The position numbers and the translations under genes are program-made. Source: Candidatus Omnitrophota bacterium (GTDB taxonomy: Bacteria; Ratteibacteria; UBA8468; B48-G9; JAFGKM01). Taken from it: a stretch of DNA of 8,669 bases. Of this stretch, positions 1 to 5,140 are shown in pieces; the first letter of the stretch is position 1, and every line of letters begins with the position of its first letter. Location: NCBI GenBank assembly GCA_022704985.1, contig JAKJFI010000028.1, positions 1 to 8,669 of the forward strand, given 5' to 3'. The notes below the pieces were generated by a model. The model had not been told where the DNA came from. It saw only the letters and a list, made by a program, of their open reading frames with translations, and made no database searches.

Positions 1-146
1 AACTCAAGAATGGAGAGAAAGAAAAAAGCATCTCCGAAGACGACATGTATAAGGGCATAGATGAAGTACAGGAGATAACCGACTCGTCAATAAAAGAGGT
101 TGACAAGAAGATAGAAGAAAAATCCAAAGAGATTATGGAAAACTGA
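1..146 (+). CDS. frr: Ribosome recycling factor, C-terminal end (5' truncated by window)
   Basis: Reading from base 3, 47 codons run to a TGA at 144-146. They contain SISEDDMYKGIDEVQEITD, followed by a lysine/glutamate-rich helix ending in EIMEN. This matches the end of RRF, where bacterial proteins carry an ISEDD...DVQKLTD-type motif and then the last helix of the three-helix-bundle domain I. RRF works with EF-G in the cytoplasm to split post-termination ribosomes into subunits. Full-length RRF is about 185 residues, so roughly three quarters of the gene lies upstream of the window. The stop codon overlaps the cmk start (TGATG), so the two are probably co-transcribed and translationally coupled. 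Identity rests on motif and length of the tail only, but the match is good. Confidence 0.88.
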   Translation, partial: LKNGEKEKSISEDDMYKGIDEVQEITDSSIKEVDKKIEEKSKEIMEN

Positions 147-826
147 TGAAGAAATTCGTCATAGCGATAGACGGACCTGCCGGTTCCGGCAAGAGTACCG
201 TAGCGAAACTTATCGCGGTAAAGCTCGGTTTCCTTTACGTGGATACCGGGGCTATGTACCGGGCGTTGACACTCAAGGCGCTGAAGGAAAAAATTCCGTT
301 TGAAGACGATAAAAAGATAATTGAGATGGCACGTTCCGCAAGGATAGAACTGCGCCAGGAAAACGGGAAATACAGGGTACTACTTGATGGCAAAGATGTA
401 AGCGATGCGATAAGAACCGAGGAAGTCAGTAAAACCAGCCACTACGCCGCTTCAATACTTCCAATCCGGGAAATCCTGTGGAAGATACAGAGGGGATACA
501 GGGAAAAGCACAACATAGTCATGGAAGGTCGGGACATAGGAAGCAAGGTTTTCCCGGATGCCCAGTTAAAAATCTTCCTTGACGCCACCGTAGAGGAACG
601 CGCAAAAAGAAGATTTCTGCAGTTGAAAGAAATGGGCGCCGGGGGAAATCTTGAAGAGATAGAGAAAGATATCGCCGCAAGAGATGAGAAAGACCGGCAG
701 AGAAGCATCTCGCCTCTGGTAAAACTCCCTGACGCTACCTGCATAGACACCACCGACCTCACCATCCCCCAGGTCGTCGATAAAATCCTCTCCCTCCTGC
801 CTTCCGGATGGAATAAGTCCGATTAA
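146..826 (+). CDS. cmk: Cytidylate kinase (CMP/dCMP kinase)
   Basis: This 226-residue protein has the usual length for bacterial CMP kinase, which phosphorylates CMP and dCMP with ATP in the cytoplasm and so recycles the nucleotide left by RNA decay and lipid synthesis. Visible motifs are the P-loop GPAGSGKST (residues 10-18), DTGAMYR (33-39) of the nucleotide-monophosphate site, a CMP-binding insert around residues 60-100, EGRDIG (127-132), and the lid/catalytic arginines in ARDEKDRQR (R179 and R186, two positions earlier than R181 and R188 of the E. coli enzyme). All key residues are present. The ATG overlaps the frr stop by one base and only a weak GGAAA lies upstream, so initiation is probably coupled to frr termination. 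Downstream comes a gene-free region and then the convergent pnp. Confidence 0.97.
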   Translation: MKKFVIAIDGPAGSGKSTVAKLIAVKLGFLYVDTGAMYRALTLKALKEKIPFEDDKKIIEMARSARIELRQENGKYRVLLDGKDVSDAIRTEEVSKTSHYAASILPIREILWKIQRGYREKHNIVMEGRDIGSKVFPDAQLKIFLDATVEERAKRRFLQLKEMGAGGNLEEIEKDIAARDEKDRQRSISPLVKLPDATCIDTTDLTIPQVVDKILSLLPSGWNKSD

Positions 827-837
827 GAACGGGCGAG

Positions 838-853
838 CCGGAGCTTGGTCCGG
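838..853 (+). terminator. Weak candidate hairpin after cmk
   Basis: CCGGA (838-842), a six-base loop and TCCGG (849-853) form a perfect 5-bp stem 11 bases after the cmk stop, followed by GTTTCTCC. The stem is short and the T-tract poor, so this is at best a weak intrinsic terminator. No better one is visible close to the end of cmk. Confidence 0.2.
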
Positions 854-931
854 GTTTCTCCGCCGTTTATCAGGCACAGAAGAGGCATAGCGCCAATCTA
901 CCAGATACTTTGCTGTTTTTTCACTCATGAC

Positions 932-961
932 CGGGTTCTGCCCGGTATCGGGCCAGACCCG
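932..961. repeat. Strong imperfect GC-rich inverted repeat (hairpin)
   Basis: The arms CGGGT-t-CTG-CCCG (932-944) and CGGG-c-CAG-ACCCG (949-961) pair over 12 bp around a GTAT loop, with one unpaired base on each side. The same bases can instead fold as two adjacent small hairpins, 931-945 (CCGGG/CCCGG) and 948-962 (TCGGG/CCCGA). It lies in the convergent cmk/pnp gap, where a bidirectional transcript end is expected. Neither strand has a T-run directly after the stem, so it is not a standard intrinsic terminator. It could be a 3'-end-protecting or REP-like element. Confidence 0.45.
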
Positions 962-1287
962 ACATTAAGTGCATAAGCTTTCCGTACCGCGCAACGGCGC
1001 CGCTGTTGCCACAAACCAGATTGACAGGGGTATTCTTGGGAAACTGCTGGAGAAGAGAATTAAGCGTCAACTGTGAAAACGACCATGTGTCCGGCGAGCC
1101 CACCATGATACTGACATTTGCTCTTCCTGAACTGCCCGGCAACGATGTCAGCCTGTTTTTCACCGTCTATCTTTTTTACTTTTGCGGCTATGGCATCGGC
1201 GGTCATTCGTACTATATTGCCGCCCCTTCCCTTGATGCCTTGTCCACCCTCGAATCGCAAGGTGCGTAAACGCAGATGACCGGTTCA

Positions 1288-1315
1288 CCCATACTCATCC
1301 CCACCCCAAGCCCCC
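1288..1315 (-). other. G-run cluster (possible G-quadruplex) just past the pnp stop
   Basis: On the pnp mRNA strand the four runs GGGGG, GGGG, GGGG and GGG follow one another with loops of 3, 1 and 8 bases, beginning 15 bases after the pnp stop codon. The last loop is slightly longer than the usual 7-base limit of search rules, so this is a near-canonical quadruplex motif. It is the only such G-rich cluster I noticed in the window. Confidence 0.4.
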
Positions 1316-1330
1316 GCGCTTTCATTTATT

Positions 1331-3403
1331 TTATTCCTCTTTATCCTTGCCGAGGGCCTGTTTACGGCTCAGTTTCACCCTGCCATGGTCGTCAAATCCG
1401 AGAAATTTCACGAGAATCTTATCGCCTTCTTTGACCACGTCTTCAACCTTGTTCACCCGCTTGGGAGCAAGCTCTGAAATATGCACCAGTCCTTCTTTTC
1501 CCGGCAGAAACTGGACAAAGGCGCCGAAAGCCATAACCTTTACCACCGTGCCTTCATAAATCCTTCCGGGTTCCGGCTCTTCTGTCATTCCCCTAATCAC
1601 TCCTGCCGCCGCTTCGCACGCAGCGCTGTCCGGAGAATATATCCTTACTGTGCCGTCGTCATCGATGTCTATCTCAGCACCGGTATCTTCTATTATTTTC
1701 TTTATCGTCTTTCCGCCAGGCCCTATTATGAGACCTATCTTGTCCGTCTTAACCTTCAGCGAGAGTATCCTTGGCGCGTAAGTTGAAGCCGAAGAACGCG
1801 GTTCCGGAATAACCTGATACATCTTCTGAAGTATCTCTTTTCTTGCTTCGTTCGCCTGCGCAAGCGCCTCTTTGAATATCTCCATGGTCATGCCTGTTTC
1901 CTTGACGTCCATCTGGAAACCGGTAATTCCCTGTTCAGTGCCTGCAATCTTGAGGTCCAGGTTCCCGTAATGGTCTTCCTCGCCCGCTATGTCAGTGAGC
2001 AGTATGTATTTCTCTCCTTCTTTAATTATGCCGAGCGAAGCGCCTGCCACGTGTTTCTTTACAGGAACTCCCGCGTCCATCAGCGAGAGACTGCCCGCAC
2101 ACACCGTTGCCATAGATGAAGAGCCGTTTGACTCCAGGATGTTGGCAACGATTCTTATGGTATAAGGAAACTCCTCTTCGCCGGGAATCAGGAAAGCCAG
2201 GGAACGTTCCGCGAGGGCTCCGTGGCCTATTTCACGCCTGGATGTGCCCCTTAAAAACGCTACCTCGCCAACCGAAAACGGTGGGAAGTTATAGTGAAGC
2301 ATGAACCTTTTTTTCGTCTCCTCGTGTAGACCTTCTATCCTCTGTTCGTCCCTGCTGGTACCCAGGGTCAGCGAGGAGAGACACTGGGTCTGCCCTCTGG
2401 TAAAAAGAGCGGAGCCGTGCGTCCTTGGCAAAAGTCCCACACTGCATGAAACAGGTCTCACCTGCTTCGGTTGCCTGCCATCAAGACGCCTGCCGGTCTC
2501 CAGTATTGCCTTCCTGATACTTTCGGAGAGTATTCTCTCAAAAATCTTTTTCGCCGCAGCTTTCTTCGTCTCATCTTCGAACGTTGCAAGGAATTCCTCT
2601 TCAATCTTCTTATAAAACTCCTCCCTTGCATGTTTCTCCGGGAAATCGTAAGAACGCATTATCCTGCCGGAAACAAACTCCGTAGCGCTTTGCACAATAG
2701 CTTCGTCTTCTTCAGGAGCCTTGACTTCTTCCTTGTCGCCGGAGAATTCCTTCTGTCCTGCTATGATTTTTTTTATAGCGGCATGCCCTATTTCAATACA
2801 TTCAAGAAACTGCTCCTCGGTAAATTCCAGCCCCGAGCCCTCAACCATCACTATAGAATCTTCCGTTCCGGAGAGAATAATGTCTATTGAGCTCTTTTCC
2901 ATCTCCTGAAAGGTCGGGTTTACCATATACTTGCCGTCAATATACCCTACCCTCACAGCGCCTATGGGCCCATTGAATGGAATCTTCGAACACGTAAGTG
3001 CCAGCGACGTCGCAACAACCGAAATCGCATCGGGGTTGTACATCATATCTGAAGAAAGAACGTTGACGATAATCTGTACTTCCTTGAAGTAGTGTTCTGG
3101 AAAAAGAGGCCTGATTGAACGGTCTATTATGCGGCTTACCAGTATCTCCCTTTCACTCGGTCTGCCCTCTCTCTTGAAGAAACCGCCCGGAATCCTTCCA
3201 GCAGCTGAAATATGCTCCCTGTAATCACAGCTTAGCGGGAAATATCCGAGGTCTTCCCTCGATTCTTTTGAACTTACAACGGTGGCAAGAACAACTGTAT
3301 CGCCTACCCTCGCCCACACCGAACCGTCACTCTGTTTTGCAACAAAATTCACATCAAGCGACAAATCCTTGCCGCCAAACGGAATTTCCACTCTTTTATT
3401 CAT
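1331..3403 (-). CDS. pnp: Polyribonucleotide nucleotidyltransferase (PNPase)
   Basis: PNPase degrades RNA 3' to 5' using phosphate, releasing nucleoside diphosphates, and is a core enzyme of bacterial mRNA turnover and the degradosome. The 690-residue chain has the full family layout: first RNase PH-like domain (about 10-140, with FFKREGRPSEREILVSRIID near 75), all-helical linker (about 235-300), second RNase PH-like domain from RRLDGR (305-310) with LPRTHGSALFTRGQTQ (325-340), KH domain with the GPGG loop (561-564), and an S1 domain from about 613 to 681. The catalytic segment EEDHYGNLDLK keeps D477, D483 and K485, equivalent to D486, D492 and K494 of E. coli. The start lies seven bases after the rpsO stop, and the only SD-like bases (AAGTGAG) sit in the rpsO stop region. 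That suggests translational coupling in an rpsO-pnp operon. The protein looks intact and complete. Confidence 0.98.
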   Translation of the reverse strand: MNKRVEIPFGGKDLSLDVNFVAKQSDGSVWARVGDTVVLATVVSSKESREDLGYFPLSCDYREHISAAGRIPGGFFKREGRPSEREILVSRIIDRSIRPLFPEHYFKEVQIIVNVLSSDMMYNPDAISVVATSLALTCSKIPFNGPIGAVRVGYIDGKYMVNPTFQEMEKSSIDIILSGTEDSIVMVEGSGLEFTEEQFLECIEIGHAAIKKIIAGQKEFSGDKEEVKAPEEDEAIVQSATEFVSGRIMRSYDFPEKHAREEFYKKIEEEFLATFEDETKKAAAKKIFERILSESIRKAILETGRRLDGRQPKQVRPVSCSVGLLPRTHGSALFTRGQTQCLSSLTLGTSRDEQRIEGLHEETKKRFMLHYNFPPFSVGEVAFLRGTSRREIGHGALAERSLAFLIPGEEEFPYTIRIVANILESNGSSSMATVCAGSLSLMDAGVPVKKHVAGASLGIIKEGEKYILLTDIAGEEDHYGNLDLKIAGTEQGITGFQMDVKETGMTMEIFKEALAQANEARKEILQKMYQVIPEPRSSASTYAPRILSLKVKTDKIGLIIGPGGKTIKKIIEDTGAEIDIDDDGTVRIYSPDSAACEAAAGVIRGMTEEPEPGRIYEGTVVKVMAFGAFVQFLPGKEGLVHISELAPKRVNKVEDVVKEGDKILVKFLGFDDHGRVKLSRKQALGKDKEE

Positions 3404-3410
3404 TTTTTTC

Positions 3411-3677
3411 TCACTTTCTTAGATTCAGTTTTTTAACAACTTCCTGGTATTTGGCGGGATTTTCAACCTGGAGATATTTAAGGAGTCTTCGCCTCTGCCC
3501 GATAAGTTTCAAAAAGCCGCGTCTTGAATTGGTATCCTTTTTGAAGCTTTCAAAGTGTTTGTTAAGAGCTTCAATTCTTCTGGTAATCAAAACAATCTGG
3601 ACCTCCGGGGACCCGGTATCTTTGCCATGTCTGCCGAAATCCTTGACTATCTCCTGCTTCTTCTCCGTCACTAACAT
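3411..3677 (-). CDS. rpsO: 30S ribosomal protein S15
   Basis: This 88-residue protein has the standard S15 length. S15 is a primary binder of the central domain of 16S rRNA, contacting helices 20-22, and helps form an intersubunit bridge. Family signatures seen are FGRHGKDTGSPEVQIVLITR (residues 14-33), the loop with H41, D48 and S51 that contacts rRNA, SRRGFLKLIGQRRRLLKYL (51-69), and a C-terminal helix ending KKLNLRK. The ATG at 3677 has a strong AAAGGAG six bases upstream. It is the first gene of the minus-strand operon with pnp, as in many bacteria. A near-consensus promoter and a structured leader of about 80 bases precede it, suggesting feedback control by S15 itself. Confidence 0.98.
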   Translation of the reverse strand: MLVTEKKQEIVKDFGRHGKDTGSPEVQIVLITRRIEALNKHFESFKKDTNSRRGFLKLIGQRRRLLKYLQVENPAKYQEVVKKLNLRK

Positions 3678-3760
3678 TTTATTCTCCTTTACTCACGAAC
3701 TCTCCTCTGATACGCCTTCATAGTGAGGAGTTCACGATTTGTTTTAATGCTTCTCTTTAT
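3678..3760 (-). promoter_or_regulatory. Structured 5' leader of rpsO, candidate S15 autoregulatory element
   Basis: From the predicted start near 3760 to the rpsO ATG, the RNA has a long stem: CGUGAACUCCUC (3736-3725) pairs with GAGGAGAGUUCGUG (3707-3694), giving 12 pairs with a 2-base AG bulge and two tandem G-U wobbles. It is capped by UAUG/CGUA (3722-3719 with 3714-3711) around an AAGG loop. The cap stacks a U-G pair on a G-C pair, similar to the GU/GC motif S15 recognises in 16S rRNA. The same CUCCU that forms the stem can alternatively pair with AGGAG of the rpsO ribosome binding site, so two mutually exclusive folds exist. Leader-mediated S15 feedback is known in several unrelated bacterial groups with different RNA folds; assigning this one is inference. 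Confidence 0.5.
3684..3690 (-). promoter_or_regulatory. Ribosome binding site of rpsO
   Basis: AAAGGAG lies six bases before the rpsO ATG on the minus strand. It fixes the start codon, and its AGGAG bases are complementary to CUCCU in the leader stem, so access may be regulated. Confidence 0.8.
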
Positions 3761-3766
3761 CGGTTA

Positions 3767-3795
3767 AGTATATCCTTTCCAAATATTTTTGTCAA
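3767..3795 (-). promoter_or_regulatory. Sigma70-type promoter of rpsO-pnp
   Basis: On the minus strand TTGACA (3795-3790, perfect -35) is followed by a 17-base spacer and TATACT (3772-3767, five of six matches to the -10 consensus). Transcription should begin near 3760, giving a leader of about 83 bases before rpsO. Confidence 0.82.
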
Positions 3796-3816
3796 CAATG
3801 CGTTTTGTGGTAAATT
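3789..3816 (+). promoter_or_regulatory. Candidate promoter of hisS-aspS
   Basis: TTGTCA (3789-3794, five of six) is followed by a 16-base spacer and TAAATT (3811-3816, four of six) preceded by TGG, which resembles an extended -10. Its -35 overlaps the rpsO -35 on the other strand. The expected start is around 3823-3826, right at the hisS ATG, so the message would have little or no leader. The -10 is weak, so confidence is moderate. Confidence 0.5.
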
Positions 3817-3825
3817 ATATGTCTT

Positions 3826-5100
3826 ATGGGCATGTATAAAAAGGTACGGGGCATGCACGATATCCTGCCTGGCGAAACTGAAAGATGGCAGTCCGCCGAA
3901 CAAATTCTGACGTCCACGGCGAAGCTGTACGGATATGGTGAAATTCGTCCCCCGGCAATAGAAGAACGGGCGCTATTTGAAAGAAGCATCGGAACCGCTA
4001 CCGACATTATTTCCAAGGAAATCTACTGCTTCAAGGACAGGAAGGGACGAGACCTCGCCCTCCGGCCTGAAGGCACTGCCCCGGTTGTGCGGGCATTCAT
4101 CGAATCCGAAATGCCCCGCCAGAAAAAAGTTACGCGGTTATATTATTACGGCCAGATGTTCAGGTACGACCGGCCGCAGAGAGGCAGATACAGACAGTTT
4201 TACCAGTTCGGCGTGGAACTTCTGGGAGGAGACCATCCTTTCTTTGACGGTGAAGTAATAGAAATGCTGAATACAATGATTCGAAATCTGCAAATTTCAA
4301 ACCATCTCTTCGGCATCAACACCCTGGGATGCACTGAATGCAAAAACCGTTATACCGAAATAATCAGAGAGCGATTATCAGACAGCCGCGAATCACTCTG
4401 TCCGGACTGCCGGGTGAGGATTGAAACCGCTCCTTTGAGAATACTGGACTGCAAGAGCGGTGAATGCAGGGCTATTGCGCGCACCGCACCGGGGATTGCG
4501 GAAATACTATGCGATGAATGCAGGGCACATTTCCGGCAGGTTCAGGAATACCTGCAGAAGGCGGGCGTCCCATTCAAGGTCCAATCCAATCTCGTCAGAG
4601 GGCTTGATTATTATACGAGAACCGTGTTCGAACTATATGCAGGAAATGATGAAAACGCGGTAGCGGCAGGCGGCAGGTATGATAACCTTGTCAAGGACCT
4701 CGGGGGACCAGATATACCCTCGGTGGGATTTGCCATAGGCATGGAACGGATGATTTCAATACTGCCTGACGCAGCAGAGGCGCCGCCTGCACTCGTTTAC
4801 TGCGTACTTATGGGCAATGAAGCAAAACTCAGGGGGATTGAAATTACTAACTCCTTAAGAAACGCAGGGTTAATAACGGTAACGGATTACGGGGAACGCG
4901 GTCTCAAGGGACAACTCAAGGAAGCCGACAGGAACGGTGCCAGCTGGTGCATCATACTGGGAGAACTCGAACTGGAGAAAAACGAGATTATCTTGAAAAA
5001 TATGCTCACGGGAGAACAGGAAAACATTCCCATGAACAATTGCCTTGAAAAGATAAAAGAAAGAGTGACGGGCAGAAAAGACAGAAACCCCTCGCCATGA
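3826..5100 (+). CDS. hisS: Histidyl-tRNA synthetase
   Basis: This class II synthetase (424 residues, the usual bacterial length) charges tRNAHis with histidine. Motifs seen: VRGMHDILPGE at the N-terminus; motif 2 as LRPEGTAPVVRA (79-90) and MFRYDRPQRGRYRQFYQFG (111-129); the histidine-specific LVRGLDYYTRTVFE (256-269); GGRYDNL (282-288); motif 3 as PSVGFAIGMERM (298-309); and an anticodon-binding domain from about 322. The insertion between motif 2 and the HisA box has cysteine pairs CTEC (169-172), CPDC (192-195), C209/C214 and CDEC (229-232), a pattern I associate with some bacterial HisRS and suggestive of metal binding. An in-frame TAA at 3811 limits the start to ATG 3826 or ATG 3832. Neither has a Shine-Dalgarno sequence, so leaderless initiation is likely. 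aspS follows after 40 bases. Confidence 0.97.
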   Translation: MGMYKKVRGMHDILPGETERWQSAEQILTSTAKLYGYGEIRPPAIEERALFERSIGTATDIISKEIYCFKDRKGRDLALRPEGTAPVVRAFIESEMPRQKKVTRLYYYGQMFRYDRPQRGRYRQFYQFGVELLGGDHPFFDGEVIEMLNTMIRNLQISNHLFGINTLGCTECKNRYTEIIRERLSDSRESLCPDCRVRIETAPLRILDCKSGECRAIARTAPGIAEILCDECRAHFRQVQEYLQKAGVPFKVQSNLVRGLDYYTRTVFELYAGNDENAVAAGGRYDNLVKDLGGPDIPSVGFAIGMERMISILPDAAEAPPALVYCVLMGNEAKLRGIEITNSLRNAGLITVTDYGERGLKGQLKEADRNGASWCIILGELELEKNEIILKNMLTGEQENIPMNNCLEKIKERVTGRKDRNPSP

Positions 5101-5127
5101 AAGCTTAATATGTGAAAGTGCGGGGTA

Positions 5128-5132
5128 AAGGA
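5128..5132 (+). promoter_or_regulatory. Ribosome binding site of aspS
   Basis: AAGGA lies eight bases before the ATG at 5141, and an in-frame TAA directly precedes that ATG, so the aspS start is unambiguous. No promoter or terminator is evident in the 40-base hisS-aspS gap. Confidence 0.7.
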
Positions 5133-5140
5133 ACTCATAA

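Larger units (their letters stand above)
830..1325 (-). pseudogene. Frame-broken coding remnant, possibly phage large-terminase nuclease domain
   Basis: This space between cmk and pnp has no intact gene, but the minus strand reads protein-like in pieces. An ATG at 1325, five bases beyond the pnp stop and with AGAGGA just upstream, opens a frame containing RGLGVGMSMGEPVICVYA and closes after 37 codons. A second frame (about 1260 to 1062) carries GIKGRGGNIVRMTADAIAAK, then KKIDGEKQADIVAG and HGGLAGHMVVFTVDA. The first frame reopens to about 921, and a third frame near 955-830 carries WPDTGQNPVMSEKTAKYLV followed directly by DWRYASSVPDKRR. The order and spacing recall the C-terminal RNase H-like nuclease domain of phage large terminases (GxDxG..P.v.lwa; YREf..g...G...tadeIA; D..vADP; D..NPED; D..RYA). 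At least two or three frameshifts and an internal TAG would be needed, and an acidic residue expected in the first motif appears as G. No phage genes flank it. That it is a decayed gene is moderately supported; the terminase identity is a weak unaided alignment. Confidence 0.33.

Noticed and set aside
566..928. A 120-codon minus-strand frame overlapping the cmk end
   Set aside because: Only the first 30 or so codons, outside cmk, look like part of the decayed remnant. The rest is antisense to conserved cmk motifs, so it is not a separate gene.
1006..1269. An 87-codon plus-strand frame in the cmk-pnp gap
   Set aside because: There is no SD and no recognisable motif, and its text is less protein-like than the minus-strand pieces over the same bases.
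3689..3721. A ten-codon reading frame (MKAYQRRVRE) in the rpsO leader, ending in UAA at the ribosome binding site
   Set aside because: It lacks its own SD and lies in the loop and 3' arm of the hairpin. The placement is curious, but the codons are probably a by-product of the structure.
3814..3819. A perfect TATAAT on the minus strand upstream of the rpsO promoter
   Set aside because: No -35-like hexamer lies at the right distance (that position reads TTTTTA), and the TTGACA/TATACT pair downstream is much better. The bases also belong to the plus-strand -10 region.
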